DNA of 64,000 bases from Methylobacterium brachythecii (GTDB lineage Bacteria > Pseudomonadota > Alphaproteobacteria > Rhizobiales > Beijerinckiaceae), in the NCBI RefSeq assembly GCF_014196345.1, contig NZ_JACIDN010000009.1:186001-250000 (forward strand), written 5' to 3'. Shown here piece after piece: positions 1-11,219 of the stretch (positions are counted from its first letter, which is position 1; each line of letters starts with the position of its first letter). The notes beneath the pieces were generated by a model. The model saw only the letters and a list, made by a program, of their open reading frames with translations, did no database searches and was not told the DNA's origin. Both the position numbers and the translations under genes were made by a program.

Positions 1-1642
1 CGATGGTCTGCAGCTTCTGGTCCTGGTCGCGCGGCACGAAGGTGTCGATGTCGATGACCTTCGCCACGGAATCGAGCTTCAGCAACTTCGCGACGAGATC
101 GGGCACCCCGTCCACGTTCGGCGCCAGCACGTCGACCGTGTTGGGGCTCGTGGCCGGGTCCTTGATCAGGTCGAGATAGGTGGCGATCGATTCGACCTTC
201 GGGCTGCGAAGATGCATCGGGTTCGAATCGAAGGGCAGCTTCAAGAGCATCGGAATGCCCGCCACCGTCAGCATCCCGACGCCGACCAGCACGTATTTGC
301 GGTTCGCGACGATCCAGTGGTCGACACCAGACAGCCAGGTGGTCTCCACGGCGCGCTTCTCGCCGCGCGGATGGAACACCGCGATCAGTGCCGGCAGCAG
401 CGTCAGCGCGAACAGATAGGCCACCACCATGCCGACGCCGGCGATCAGGCCGAGCTCGGACACGCCGCGGAACTTGGTCGGCAGAAACGCGAAAAATCCG
501 GCGATCAGTGAAATCGCGGCCAGCGTCAGCGAGATGCCGACGCCCCGCGCCGCTGCCCGGATCGCGCCCTCGACCTCGCCGACCTCGTAGCGATCGGCGC
601 GGTAGCGCACCGCGAACTGGATGCCGAAATCGATGCCGAGCCCCACGAAGAGCGCCGCGAAGGCCACCGAGATCGGATTGAGCTCACCCACCATCAGCAG
701 CCCGAGCGCCGCCGTGACGACGAGCCCCGCGAACGTGGTGATGATCACCGCGATCACGAGCGGGCCGGAGCGCAGGGCCAGGAACAGGAACAGGACAATG
801 GCGCCGACCACCACCGCGTTGTTCACGAAAGCGTCGTCGGAGAGGGTCGCGAACTCGTCGTCGGCCACCGCGACGGGTCCGGTCAGGCGCATGTGCAGGC
901 CCTCGGCCTGTGTTATCTTGAGGTCCTGCGCGACCTTGCGGATGAGCTTGGTCGCCTCGCGGCCTGGCTCCAGCGCGTTGTAGTCGAGCACCGGCTGGAT
1001 CATCACGAACTTGCGCTTGTCCGTAGTCTCGGACTTGCCGTTGGCGAGAAGCTCCTGCCAGGACATCCGGGCCGGTTGGCCGGCGAGCACCGTCTTGAGC
1101 GTCTCGTCGATCCGGGTCATCGGCTGCTCGAGATCCTCGAGCTTGGCATCACCGCTCTTCACGCCCTTCGCGCCCTGGCCCAGCACCCGCATGATGCCGC
1201 GCAAGGAAGGATCGGCGGCGAGCGGCCCGAGCAGGCCCTGCTGCTGGATGAGCGACTCGGTGGTCTTCTCCAGCTCCTCCTGAGACATCAGCAGGAGGCC
1301 GTTCTTGTCGTAGAACGGGCCGCCATCCGGCCGGTAGACGGTCTCGATCTGGTCCTTGTGAACGGCGAGCGCCTTGCTCAGCTCGACCGCTGCCTCCTCG
1401 GCGATCTCCGGCGTGCGTCCGTCGATAACGGCGACCACGAGGTTGGAACGCTGCGGGAAAGCCTTCTCGAACTGGATCTCGTCCTGCCGCCACGGCACGC
1501 TCGGCTCGATTAGCCGCTCGACATCCGTATTGATGCGGAAGAGATGGGCGGCGATGCCCCCGCCTGCGGCCGTGATCAGCGCGATGAGGGCGATGACGAG
1601 CCAACGGCGCTGTACGGAAAACGCGACGAGACGTTCGATCAC
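1..1642 (-). CDS. hpnN: Hopanoid-associated RND transporter HpnN (C-terminus outside window)
   Basis: Inner-membrane RND/MMPL-family transporter thought to move hopanoids from the cytoplasmic to the outer membrane. The reverse-strand frame is open from a GTG at 1642 to the window edge, giving 547 codons of a protein that is usually about 850-880 residues. The N-terminus has a basic stretch followed by a hydrophobic helix (VIALIALITAAGG), then a long periplasmic loop. A block of membrane helices follows, containing the MMPL-type segment GLGIDFGIQFAVRYR. A purine-rich GAGGTAGG lies upstream of the GTG. The gene is divergent from hpnH across about 540 bp, which is the usual hopanoid neighbourhood. 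Family assignment is firm; the end of the gene is not in view. Confidence 0.9.
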   Translation of the reverse strand, partial: MIERLVAFSVQRRWLVIALIALITAAGGGIAAHLFRINTDVERLIEPSVPWRQDEIQFEKAFPQRSNLVVAVIDGRTPEIAEEAAVELSKALAVHKDQIETVYRPDGGPFYDKNGLLLMSQEELEKTTESLIQQQGLLGPLAADPSLRGIMRVLGQGAKGVKSGDAKLEDLEQPMTRIDETLKTVLAGQPARMSWQELLANGKSETTDKRKFVMIQPVLDYNALEPGREATKLIRKVAQDLKITQAEGLHMRLTGPVAVADDEFATLSDDAFVNNAVVVGAIVLFLFLALRSGPLVIAVIITTFAGLVVTAALGLLMVGELNPISVAFAALFVGLGIDFGIQFAVRYRADRYEVGEVEGAIRAAARGVGISLTLAAISLIAGFFAFLPTKFRGVSELGLIAGVGMVVAYLFALTLLPALIAVFHPRGEKRAVETTWLSGVDHWIVANRKYVLVGVGMLTVAGIPMLLKLPFDSNPMHLRSPKVESIATYLDLIKDPATSPNTVDVLAPNVDGVPDLVAKLLKLDSVAKVIDIDTFVPRDQDQKLQTI

Positions 1643-2182
1643 TCGGGTGCCCTGCCTACCTCGATCTGACCCGGGCGCCTCTGGAACGCCGGGCGGCGTT
1701 ACCCGCCGTGTCTTCCCGAAAGCCGGCATGTCCACCGGCGTAGAGAGGGTCGCCTCTCCAGCTGGACCGCGGATCGCCGGTAACGCTCCCGCTGACCGTA
1801 AAGGCCGGGCCGCCGATCTGGGACGATGCCTCTCGATGGGGCGCTAAGTACTGGTCCCAGCCTCGGAATGCAACGCGGCGGCAATTTCATGCAGCCGTCG
1901 GTCGCGCCATGCTGTATTGCATTGCAGCAATGCGTTGGAGACCTGAGCCGGGTTGAAACGGTCTCGCAGCGAACGATCTGCCGCCACTGGCGGTCGAGCC
2001 GCCCTCGGGAGCCCAGTCCGCCCATTCTTCGTGGCTCCTTCGACACGACCGCGAAGATACGGAAGTCGGACCGCCCTTTTTCGGCCACTTCAACTTGGTT
2101 CCAGACTACATCCCTGGAATTCAGAAATTTTTCGCGCTAAGCAGCCCCTTCGTTGATGGGGCCAGAGCAAAGGAGCCGCGTC
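1643..2182. other. Divergent hpnN/hpnH intergenic region
   Basis: About 540 bp without a convincing gene. It must carry the promoters of both hpnN and hpnH. It contains a 15-bp perfect palindrome, GCATTGC-A-GCAATGC, at 1919-1933. Short open frames on both strands here have no Shine-Dalgarno site and no recognisable product. Confidence 0.5.
1919..1933. promoter_or_regulatory. 15-bp palindrome between hpnN and hpnH
   Basis: Perfect inverted repeat GCATTGC-A-GCAATGC, about 250 bp upstream of the hpnH start and 280 bp upstream of hpnN. Its ATTGCA half-site resembles those of the two palindromes upstream of the polyketide synthase at 33,034-33,112. An operator role is an inference. Confidence 0.3.
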
Positions 2183-3349
<1,167 letters not shown>

Positions 3350-3358
3350 CGACTTGAA

Positions 3359-3385
3359 CGCCTCGCCCGAATCCCGGGCGAGGCG
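3359..3385. terminator. Possible hpnH terminator hairpin inside hpnG
   Basis: Perfect 11-bp inverted repeat CGCCTCGCCCG-AATCC-CGGGCGAGGCG, 10 bp after the hpnH stop codon. It lies within the coding 3' end of hpnG on the opposite strand and has no T-run, so it may block transcription only partly. Confidence 0.4.
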
Positions 3386-3978
3386 CACCAATTCCCCGAT
3401 GCGCGCCTCTCGGCGCAGCAAGGCGGCGAGCACCGCCGCGATGTCGGGATCGCCGTTCGGCTTGAGCGCCGAGGCGGCGAATGCCGGCAGAGCACGCTCT
3501 GCAGGGTCGCACACCACCCGCAGGATCGCGAAGGGCAGCCCGCGCTGCGCCGCGTAGTCGGCCGCCACGTGGGATTCCATGTCGACCACTGCCGCACCGG
3601 TCCGGGCGCCGAGAGCGGCCTTGGCCTCGACCGTCATGATCGCGGCCTCGACGCCCGCCACGTCTCTCGCGACGACACGCCGGCCCAGCCCCGAGAGGCG
3701 CCTCGCATGGGCCTCGGCGATGCCTGGATCGCAAGGGAGGCGGCGACCGTCTCCCGCGACCACCGCCGTGCTGACCACGACGTCGCCGGGCACCAGAGCC
3801 GGATCGAGACCGCCGGCAATTCCGAAGCTGATCACGGCCCGGTACGGCGTATCGCGGAGCGCTGCGAACCTGTCCCGTAGTACGGCAGGCCGGCCGCCGG
3901 CCTGAAGAGTCTCGACACCCTCGCCCGCAGCGATCCGAGCCTCGCGGGCGAGCCCGGCGACGGCGAGGACGGCTGGCA

Positions 3979-5148
3979 TCAGCGCGCGACGCCGTAGACA
4001 GATGCTGCTGCGGAGACGGGGGCGGTGACGGTGGAGAAGACGCTGAGGACCTTCTGGACTTCGGTGAAGGGCGCGTTGGAAACGTAGAGCATGTCGCGGC
4101 TGCGCATGCGGAAGGCCTGGCTCATGAACAGGCTCTGCGGATCGCGCATGTTGAAGCGGTAGACCACCGGCACGAGCTTGGTGGTCAACAGCGGCGAGCC
4201 GGGCTTGAGGCGCCGCACCAGGGTGTTGGGCTCGAAGCGGAACAGGAACACGCCCTCGGCATCCGCCTGGAGGTCGGACAGGCCGCGCGCCCGGGCCAGG
4301 CCCTGCGACAGGGTGATGCCCTCGGCCGAGAACGGGATCTCGGTGGCATTGCCGAGCGCGCCCAGCGCCATGAAGGTCTGCGGATCGCGCACCAGGGTGA
4401 GCACGTCGCTCGGACGCATGAAGATGTTTTCGCGCGGGTTCGAGACCACGGCGGTGAGCGGCACCGTCACGGTGGTCTGACCGCGCGAGAGCCGCACGTA
4501 GGTCTCGCTGACCTGCCCCCTGACGCCGCCGGCCCCGGCGACCACGTCGAGCAGCCGGTCGCCCTTGCCCGAGAGCGGGATGCGCGCGCCCGAGGTGACC
4601 TCACCGGTCACCGTCACCGATTGCGAGATGGGCTTGGACACCGTCACCAGCACCTGCGGCTGGATCGCCTTGCCGGCGAGTTCGCTCTCGATGAGCACCT
4701 GCACGTCCTGCGGACGGCGTCCCGCCACCTGGATGCGGCCGGCATAGGGCACCGAGATCGCCCCGTCGCGGCTCACCACCTGCTCGGGGATCAGCGCCGA
4801 TTTCGAGCCGGCCGAGAACCGGTCGGCCACCAGCGGCCCCGAGAACAATCCGCCCGAGCCCGCTTCCCAGACCTGCACCGCCACCGAGTCACCCACCCCG
4901 ATCACCGGCTCGGCCGAGGGGCTGCGGTCGCCGAAGGTCGCCAGCAGGCTGTCGAGCGGCCGCGAGCGCAGAGCCTCGATCACCGCCGGAGACACATCCA
5001 CCAGCTCGTAGCGCGCATAGACCCCGCCCGGCGTCGCCACGTCCGCCCCGTCCACGATCGCGCTCGCCGTCGGACCCGCCGCAGGCAGGTACGAACAGCC
5101 CGAGGTCAGGCAGGCCAAAAGGGCAGCGGGAGCTGCGATACGCACCAT
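3979..5148 (-). CDS. Capsule/polysaccharide export lipoprotein, KpsD/Wza-BexD type
   Basis: Outer-membrane polysaccharide export protein that forms the channel for capsule leaving the cell. The 389-residue product starts with a lipoprotein signal whose lipobox LTSGC gives acylated Cys18. A polysaccharide export domain (ANPIGVGDSVAVQVWEAG-like region) and repeated SLBB-type beta-grasp segments follow. I chose the ATG at 5148 because GGAGAG lies 5 bp upstream; a GTG two codons earlier is too close to that site. It lies 155 bp downstream of the sulfatase-like gene and overlaps the hpnG start by one base. The KpsC gene upstream makes a group 2-like, ABC-dependent capsule pathway likely. Confidence 0.85.
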   Translation of the reverse strand: MVRIAAPAALLACLTSGCSYLPAAGPTASAIVDGADVATPGGVYARYELVDVSPAVIEALRSRPLDSLLATFGDRSPSAEPVIGVGDSVAVQVWEAGSGGLFSGPLVADRFSAGSKSALIPEQVVSRDGAISVPYAGRIQVAGRRPQDVQVLIESELAGKAIQPQVLVTVSKPISQSVTVTGEVTSGARIPLSGKGDRLLDVVAGAGGVRGQVSETYVRLSRGQTTVTVPLTAVVSNPRENIFMRPSDVLTLVRDPQTFMALGALGNATEIPFSAEGITLSQGLARARGLSDLQADAEGVFLFRFEPNTLVRRLKPGSPLLTTKLVPVVYRFNMRDPQSLFMSQAFRMRSRDMLYVSNAPFTEVQKVLSVFSTVTAPVSAAASVYGVAR

Positions 5149-5303
5149 GAACACTCTCCAGCCGGCATGCGGGCGAGGCCGCCTCCGGGATTGGGTCTTT
5201 TCACGAATACCCGTCGAATCGCTGCGATCCGTTTAACGGGTGCTTGAGATCGACCAGGGTGCGGCGTCAGCCGACCCAAGCTCAGCCGTTCGTCAGCAAT
5301 GCG

Positions 5304-6794
5304 TCACGAGCGTGGCACGGCCACGCTTGGGTCTGCCGCCATCGCCGTTTCGGGGGCGACTGCGTCCCGCAGGAGACAGCCGAGCGCGGCGATCCTGAGA
5401 TCGACCCGGCGTCCGCCCTCGGGCACCGGCCGAGCGAACCGGAACAGGGCGTAGTCCGTGCGCGGGTCACCGTCGCCGGGCCGGTAAGAAGGCAGCGAAG
5501 GCGCGTGGTCGCCGTAGATGCAAAGCGTAGCCCGCTCGGCCGACAGCCCGTCGGCCAGGGTTTCGACCGCCCGGCCGGCATTGCCGACGTGATGCAGATA
5601 CTGGGCGAGCGGATCGTCGATGCCGGGAAGCCGGCCGGGTTTCCAGGGGCCGTGGTTCTCCATCGTGGCGCAGAAGATCAGGATCGGCCGAGTCCGTCCC
5701 CGCACCTCCGCGAGGATGCGCGCGGCCACCGCCGTATCGCTGACATAGGGGCCGACGCGCGGGGCCTCGGCAAAGTCCTCGTACATGACGAGGCGATCGA
5801 AGCCGAGCGCGCGCATCACGCTCTCCCGGTCGAAGAAGTCGCGATGGTAGGGATGGACGAACACAGTCTCGTAGCCGGCTCTCTTTGCCAGCCGGGCGAG
5901 GCTCGTTGGCTCCCGGCCACCACCGGACAGGTAGGGGTCAAACCCGCCGAAGCCGAGGCTCGCGCCCTCGCGGCCGGTGAGCAGGGCGTGCTCGGAGCGC
6001 ATAGTGTAGGCCCCATGCGTCGGCACGGTGAGACGGCCGTGCTGAGCCGCCTCACGATCGATCCGCGCCATGGCTGGCAGGGGCTCGCCGCCGAGCCGGG
6101 CCGGATCGAGGAATGATTCGAGCTGGACCACGACGACGACCTCGTCGCCCCGTGCTGCCGGCAGTGGCAGAGCCGTGGGCGCGGTTTCCGTCGCCGCCTC
6201 AGCCTCGCGGCGGGCGAGATAGGCGAACATCGTAGCGAGCACGCCGTAGCGCGCCACGTCCGCTTCGAGATCCGGCCTCGGACACCGCGCGGCGAGCACC
6301 GCGCGTCCGATCCCGGTCCGCGCTCCGAACCACATCGCCAGGAGAATCGCTGGCAGGGCGGCGATCGCCAGCACACTCGCCGGCAAGCCCTGCGGAAGCG
6401 CCGTCGGCTCGATCGCGTACCAAGCGGCCACGCCGAGCACCGCCAGCAGCAGCGGCACGGCGATGCGCGGGTGTGTGAGGGGCATCGTGTAGTAGAGGTC
6501 GGGATGACGCGGCACTTGGCGGAGCAGGGCGACGTCGCTGAACACCAGCGATTCGCCCAAGATCCTGCGCTTCAGCGCGTCGATCACCATCGTGATCATG
6601 ATCGTCGTGAGCGTCGACGCGCCGGCGAGCCAAGGCCGCCATGAGAACACGAACCAGAACGCCGTGATCAGCGCGTAGGACCCAAGCCGGATCGCCACGT
6701 CGCCCGGGCGCAGACTGACGCGCCGGGCCGCAGCGGCCGCCTCGATCGCGAAGGAGCCTGCAAGGGCGACGGCAAAGGCCAGGATCACGGACAT
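5304..6794 (-). CDS. LTA synthase/sulfatase-like membrane protein in capsule locus
   Basis: Alkaline-phosphatase-superfamily membrane enzyme related to lipoteichoic acid synthases and phosphoglycerol transferases. Residues 1-160 hold several hydrophobic helices. The catalytic domain begins at VVVVVQLESF, where the family has its metal-binding acidic residue. It continues with GAYTMRSEHALLTG, which carries the nucleophile-region Thr/Ser, then FVHPYHRDFFDR, ATMENHGPW and the late metal site IYGDHAPSLPSY. It lies 17 bp after kpsC on the same strand. A role in adding phosphoglycerol or a similar group to the capsule or its lipid anchor is an inference. The substrate cannot be read from sequence. 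Confidence 0.8.
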   Translation of the reverse strand: MSVILAFAVALAGSFAIEAAAAARRVSLRPGDVAIRLGSYALITAFWFVFSWRPWLAGASTLTTIMITMVIDALKRRILGESLVFSDVALLRQVPRHPDLYYTMPLTHPRIAVPLLLAVLGVAAWYAIEPTALPQGLPASVLAIAALPAILLAMWFGARTGIGRAVLAARCPRPDLEADVARYGVLATMFAYLARREAEAATETAPTALPLPAARGDEVVVVVQLESFLDPARLGGEPLPAMARIDREAAQHGRLTVPTHGAYTMRSEHALLTGREGASLGFGGFDPYLSGGGREPTSLARLAKRAGYETVFVHPYHRDFFDRESVMRALGFDRLVMYEDFAEAPRVGPYVSDTAVAARILAEVRGRTRPILIFCATMENHGPWKPGRLPGIDDPLAQYLHHVGNAGRAVETLADGLSAERATLCIYGDHAPSLPSYRPGDGDPRTDYALFRFARPVPEGGRRVDLRIAALGCLLRDAVAPETAMAADPSVAVPRS

Positions 6795-6811
6795 GAAAGC
6801 GGGCAGGGGCC

Positions 6812-8827
6812 TCAGCGTTGGGTGCCGACGCCGCGGCGGCCGCGCAGCCGTCGCACGATCGGGTTGAGCAGAGCGTAGCGCGCGCGCATCACCGCATGAC
6901 GAAGGCTGCCGATGGCAAGCCTCGACGGGCCCGTCGCATCCCGCTCCGCCGAGAGCCTGTCGAGCAGCTGCTCCGGCTCGCAGGGCTTCATCGCCACCGG
7001 ATCGAGGTAGCGCGGATACAGGATCAGCGCCCCCGCCGCGAGTTCATCCAGTGCCAGCCTGCGGCCGCGGTCGGCGCCGGGAACGAGGTCCTCGGTCAGG
7101 CCCCAGCCTGCGTAGAAGGGGCGCCCGTGCACGGCCACGCTGAGACCACGGATCAGGGCCTCGAAGCCTGCCAGCGATGTCATGGTCTCGACGTGGTGGA
7201 CCCGGTCGAGCAGGTCGACGATCGCGAGGCCACCGACGAGCCGGTCGGCCAGGGCGAGGGCCTCCGCTTCGGGGATCGCACCGGGCCGGAAGCCTGCCTC
7301 GACGTCGGGATGGGGCTTGTAGAGCAGGAACGCGTCGGGGTTGCGCGCGCGGGCGGCACGCAGCAGCCCGAGATTGGAGCGCACGAGCGGCGAGCCGTAC
7401 TGAACCGAGGCGTCGTCCTCGACTTGGCCCGGCACCAGCACGATGCGCCGCCCCGAGGGCCAGTCGGTCGCCGCCTGCGAGAGGCCGACATTGTACTTGC
7501 TGAGCCGCCTCTCGACGATCGATTCGCGCAAGCGCCGCGCCCGCTCGACGAGCTCGGGCGGGAACGCCGTCTCGCGCAGGATGCGGGCGAGTCGGCTCTC
7601 GGTGCGCGGGTCGTAGTAGATCCCGGAATCGTCGACGACGATCGAGGCACCGGGCTGCAGGCTGGCGCCGAGCCCGACCGAGCGTAGGAAACCGTCCTCG
7701 ATCCGCGATAGCGGGACGCCGGCAGCTTCGCAGAGCGGCGCGAGCTGCCGCGGCATACGCGTCGCCCAGGCCTGAACCTCGGCGCCTTCGCGAGCCGCTG
7801 CCGCGACCGCGTCCTCGGCCACCATCGTGTGGATCGGCCGCCCGGCGGGACCGTCGGCGAAGACGTCCAACGCCGGGCGCTTCCAGCGCGAGATGCCGAC
7901 ATAGACGACGCGGCGTGCGTTGCCGGCAAATCGATCTCGCAGCCAGGCCACGCGCTCGACCGCATCCGCCATCGCGATCGGCTGTCGCGTCCAGGGATCG
8001 AAGGCATGTACACCGGGGCCAAAGCGCAAGGCCACCAAGTCGGCTTCGTCGGGCAGCGGCCTCGGACCATCGGGACCGAGCCAGACTGCCTCGACTCGGG
8101 CGAGCCGGGGCTCGCAGGCCGCGCCTCCGCTGGCGACGTAGACGCGTGAGACGTGGTCGAACAGAGACCAGGGATCGACCGGTTCGCTCACCAATGTCAG
8201 GCGCTGCGTTCCAGATCTGACGAGTGGGATGCCCTCCGGCCCAGCGGCAACCAAGTTCTCGCCGGGCGCGAACGCAAGCACTCGGTCGAGGAAGGCCTGC
8301 AGGCGAGCCGGCGAGCCGACGAGGCTCTCGTCGACGAATACGAGTGATACCGGGTTGGCAACGATCTCCGCGGGCAGCGGCGCCTTCGCGAAGCGATTCC
8401 GGCCGTATAGCCTATGCTGGCGCAGGAGGCTCGCGAGGTCTGCCGCCGGCTCGGCGCCCCCTAGGGGCCGCCCTGCGAAGGTGAGACGCAGGCTGGCATA
8501 GCCGGTGGCTGGGCTATCGTAGGGGCTGAGCAGCGGACCGGGCGCCACGCTCAGCACGGGGCGGCCGAGGGCGTTCAGAAGTGCCTCCGCACGCGAACCC
8601 TGCCATGCCACGACGACGGCCGCTGAAGTCGCCGCGAGGGCGCTGCCGGTGGCCGCCTCGATCTCGGGGCGCAGGCTCCGAATTGTCCGGCCGGCCGGAA
8701 ACAGGGTCGATGGCAACGGCTGGGGCATGGGAGGGCCGGGGACGCGGGAGCCGCCTTTAACCATCATGAGAGGCGTCCGTCGAACCGTGTCCTCGGCGAA
8801 GGGCCCCGCGCTTAACCGAGTTTTCAC
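6812..8827 (-). CDS. kpsC: Capsular polysaccharide biosynthesis protein KpsC (Kdo transferase)
   Basis: KpsC-family glycosyltransferase, which builds the beta-Kdo linker between the phosphatidylglycerol anchor and the capsule chain. The 671-residue length fits the two-domain KpsC architecture. The C-terminal half is well conserved: RIEDGFLRSVGLGA, DDSGIYYDPR, VPGQVEDDASVQYGSP, LLYKPHPDV, and VHGRPFYAGWGLTED. The N-terminal half is more divergent. The start is uncertain: GTG 8827 gives the longest form, while ATG codons at 8764 and 8728 are also in frame and none has a clear Shine-Dalgarno site. The gene is divergent from kpsS and heads an apparent operon with the sulfatase-like gene, the export lipoprotein and hpnG. 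Confidence 0.85.
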   Translation of the reverse strand: MKTRLSAGPFAEDTVRRTPLMMVKGGSRVPGPPMPQPLPSTLFPAGRTIRSLRPEIEAATGSALAATSAAVVVAWQGSRAEALLNALGRPVLSVAPGPLLSPYDSPATGYASLRLTFAGRPLGGAEPAADLASLLRQHRLYGRNRFAKAPLPAEIVANPVSLVFVDESLVGSPARLQAFLDRVLAFAPGENLVAAGPEGIPLVRSGTQRLTLVSEPVDPWSLFDHVSRVYVASGGAACEPRLARVEAVWLGPDGPRPLPDEADLVALRFGPGVHAFDPWTRQPIAMADAVERVAWLRDRFAGNARRVVYVGISRWKRPALDVFADGPAGRPIHTMVAEDAVAAAAREGAEVQAWATRMPRQLAPLCEAAGVPLSRIEDGFLRSVGLGASLQPGASIVVDDSGIYYDPRTESRLARILRETAFPPELVERARRLRESIVERRLSKYNVGLSQAATDWPSGRRIVLVPGQVEDDASVQYGSPLVRSNLGLLRAARARNPDAFLLYKPHPDVEAGFRPGAIPEAEALALADRLVGGLAIVDLLDRVHHVETMTSLAGFEALIRGLSVAVHGRPFYAGWGLTEDLVPGADRGRRLALDELAAGALILYPRYLDPVAMKPCEPEQLLDRLSAERDATGPSRLAIGSLRHAVMRARYALLNPIVRRLRGRRGVGTQR

Positions 8828-8962
8828 CGCACCGGGTCTTTGTCCCCGCTACAGCAGCTCTTTTTCACACGGCGATCACATGCCGGCCTCATTCGGCAGA
8901 GAGAGCTTGCCGGCACGTGCAACGGCCTGTGATCGACGGGCAACGCGCTTCGGGAAACAGGG

Positions 8963-10399
8963 ATGCGGACAGCGACCCGGATTGATCAGGCTTCCGCGAA
9001 CGTGCGACCGATGACGGGCACGGTCGCGCTGTCGGCAAACGGCTCGGATCGGACCGGCCTCAGAGCGAAACTCTCCGGTATGCCGCAGCCTCGTCCGATC
9101 ATCGCGCGTTCGCCGGTCGCGACCTTCCTGTTCCTTCAGGGCATCGCCTCTCCGTTCTTTTCTGAACTCGGCCACGCCCTGCGCGAACGCGGCCATAAGG
9201 TCCGGCGTATCAACTTCTCCTCCGGCGACTGGCTGTTCTGGCGCGGAGAAAGCGACGACTACCGCGGCACGAGCGACGGCTGGCCGGCCTATCTGGACGC
9301 CTACATCCGCGAGCACGCCGTTACCGACTTGGTGCTGTTCGGCGACTGCCGACCCTACCACGTCGCGGCGATCGAGGCTGGAAAGCCGCTGGGCGTGCGC
9401 GTCCACGTCTTCGAGGAAGGCTACATCCGCCCGAATTGGATCACCTGCGAGCATGGCGGCGTGAACGGCAGCTCGACGCTCCCCAAAACCGCCGCCGAGA
9501 TCCGTGCCATCGCCCGACGCCTGCCGCAGCAGGGCCGCGCGATGCCGCTCACCGGCGACATGGCGCGACGCAGCGTCTGGGACATCGCGTACAACATCGC
9601 CAACATCGCCTTCCCGTATCTCTATCCGGGCTTCCGCAGCCATCGGCCGAATCACATCGCGGCCGAGTATGGCGGCTGGATCAAGAAGTTCCTGCGCCGG
9701 GGCCGCACGCGCCGACACGCGGCGGACGTCAACCGGATCTACGGCGCCATCCAGGCGGATTATTTTCTGCTGCCGCTCCAGCTCGACAGCGACTACCAGA
9801 TCCGGGTGCACTCGCCCTTCTTAGGGGTCGAGGGCTTCATGGACCGTGTGATCGCGTCCTTCGCCAAATATCTCCGTCAGCACCCAGGCGCCCAGACGCG
9901 GCTGCTGGTCAAGCTGCACCCGCTCGACAGCGGGATCATGGATTGGCGCAAGCGCGCCCGCCAATCGGCCAGACGCCACGGTGTCAACGACCGCATCGAC
10001 TTCATCGACGGCGGCGATCTGCAGGCGCTGATCGACGGCAGCCGCGGCGTTGTGCTGGTCAACTCCACCGTGGGCATGCTCTCGCTGGAGCGCGGACGCC
10101 CGACACTCGCCACCGGCGTCGCGATCTACAACGTGCCCGGCCTGACCCATCAGGGCGATATCGACAGCTTCTGGCACGCACCGACACCGCCCGACATGGC
10201 GCTGATGGCGGATTTCCGCCGCGTCGTAATGCACCGGACCCAGATCAACGGCGGCTACTTCTCGACCTCGGCGATCGAGCGGGCGGTCGCAGGCGCCGTG
10301 CCGCGGCTCGAGGCCGTGCTCCCGCCTGCCGCCCTGGCGATCGCCCGTGCGACGCGTGAGCCTGCAGCCGAGGGCGGCAGCCTGTCTCCGGCGTATTGA
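8963..10399 (+). CDS. kpsS: Capsular polysaccharide biosynthesis protein KpsS
   Basis: KpsS-family glycosyltransferase that adds the first Kdo to the lipid anchor, partner of KpsC. Recognised by FLFLQGIASPFFSELGHALRERGH at the start of the conserved region, RINFSSGDWLFW, VHVFEEGYIRPNWIT, LLVKLHPLDSG and VVLVNSTVGMLSLERG. The 478-residue reading starts at ATG 8963, but the conserved part begins only near residue 50, so ATG 9080 (MPQPRP) is a plausible true start. It is divergent from kpsC and followed within 40-50 bp by an SDR and a formyltransferase on the same strand, probably as one operon. Confidence 0.85.
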   Translation: MRTATRIDQASANVRPMTGTVALSANGSDRTGLRAKLSGMPQPRPIIARSPVATFLFLQGIASPFFSELGHALRERGHKVRRINFSSGDWLFWRGESDDYRGTSDGWPAYLDAYIREHAVTDLVLFGDCRPYHVAAIEAGKPLGVRVHVFEEGYIRPNWITCEHGGVNGSSTLPKTAAEIRAIARRLPQQGRAMPLTGDMARRSVWDIAYNIANIAFPYLYPGFRSHRPNHIAAEYGGWIKKFLRRGRTRRHAADVNRIYGAIQADYFLLPLQLDSDYQIRVHSPFLGVEGFMDRVIASFAKYLRQHPGAQTRLLVKLHPLDSGIMDWRKRARQSARRHGVNDRIDFIDGGDLQALIDGSRGVVLVNSTVGMLSLERGRPTLATGVAIYNVPGLTHQGDIDSFWHAPTPPDMALMADFRRVVMHRTQINGGYFSTSAIERAVAGAVPRLEAVLPPAALAIARATREPAAEGGSLSPAY

Positions 10400-10438
10400 G
10401 CGGGCCGCCGCCTCGATTCCACGACACCCTCGGCCCTC

Positions 10439-11209
10439 ATGCCCGTCATCCTCATCACCGGTGCGTCGAGCGGCATCGGGGCCGCGCTCGCCCGGCTCTA
10501 CGCGCGTCCCGGCACGACGCTGATCCTCAACGCGCGCGGCCGCGAGCGGCTCGAAGCGGTCGCAGGGGCCTGCCGCGCTCAGGGCGCGGACGTGCTAGTG
10601 GAAGCTTTCGACGTTAGCGATCGCGCGCTGGCCGGAGCCCGCCTCCGGGCGGTCGATGCGGCGCATCCGCTCGACCTCGTCATCGTCAATGCCGGCGTCA
10701 ACGGTGGCCATCCGGACGGCGCGGTGGAGACCGAGCAGGTCGCCTTCGAGACGATGGACATCAATCTCGGCGGAGCGCTCAACGTAGCGCTGCCTTGCGT
10801 CACCTTGATGGGTGCACGCGGCGCCGGGCAGATCGCGCTCGTGTCGTCGCTCGCCGCCTACGCACCATTACCCGACGCTCCGTCCTACAGCGGCAGCAAG
10901 GCGGCCCTGCTCGCTCATGGACTGGCGCTGCGGCAGAAGCTCGGGCCGCGCGGTGTCCGGGTCAACGTCGTGACCCCGGGCTATGTCCGCACGGCGATGG
11001 GCGCGACCTACAAAAAGGGCTGGCGCCCGCTCGAGATCGACGCCGACCGGGCTGCCGAGCTGATCGCGCGTGGTCTGGAGCGCAACCGCAACGTGATCGC
11101 CTTTCCGTGGATCCTGACGGCGCTCGCGCGGGGCGCCGGGCTCGTGCCCGAATGGGTCGTCCGGCTCGGCATGGCCCCGTTCAAGGCCCGCATCGGCGAC
11201 GCGCGGTGA
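10439..11209 (+). CDS. SDR-family NAD(P)-dependent oxidoreductase
   Basis: Classical short-chain dehydrogenase of 256 residues. It has the cofactor motif TGASSGIG at residues 7-14, NAG in the fourth strand, and the catalytic Ser (VSSLAAYAP) with YSGSK as the Tyr-x-x-x-Lys pair. The C-terminal segment after residue 200 is amphipathic and may contact the membrane. The substrate is unknown. It sits between kpsS and the formyltransferase with 39-bp and 10-bp gaps, so a role in capsule sugar or lipid modification is suggested by context only. Confidence 0.85.
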   Translation: MPVILITGASSGIGAALARLYARPGTTLILNARGRERLEAVAGACRAQGADVLVEAFDVSDRALAGARLRAVDAAHPLDLVIVNAGVNGGHPDGAVETEQVAFETMDINLGGALNVALPCVTLMGARGAGQIALVSSLAAYAPLPDAPSYSGSKAALLAHGLALRQKLGPRGVRVNVVTPGYVRTAMGATYKKGWRPLEIDADRAAELIARGLERNRNVIAFPWILTALARGAGLVPEWVVRLGMAPFKARIGDAR

Positions 11210-11219
11210 GGGGCGACGC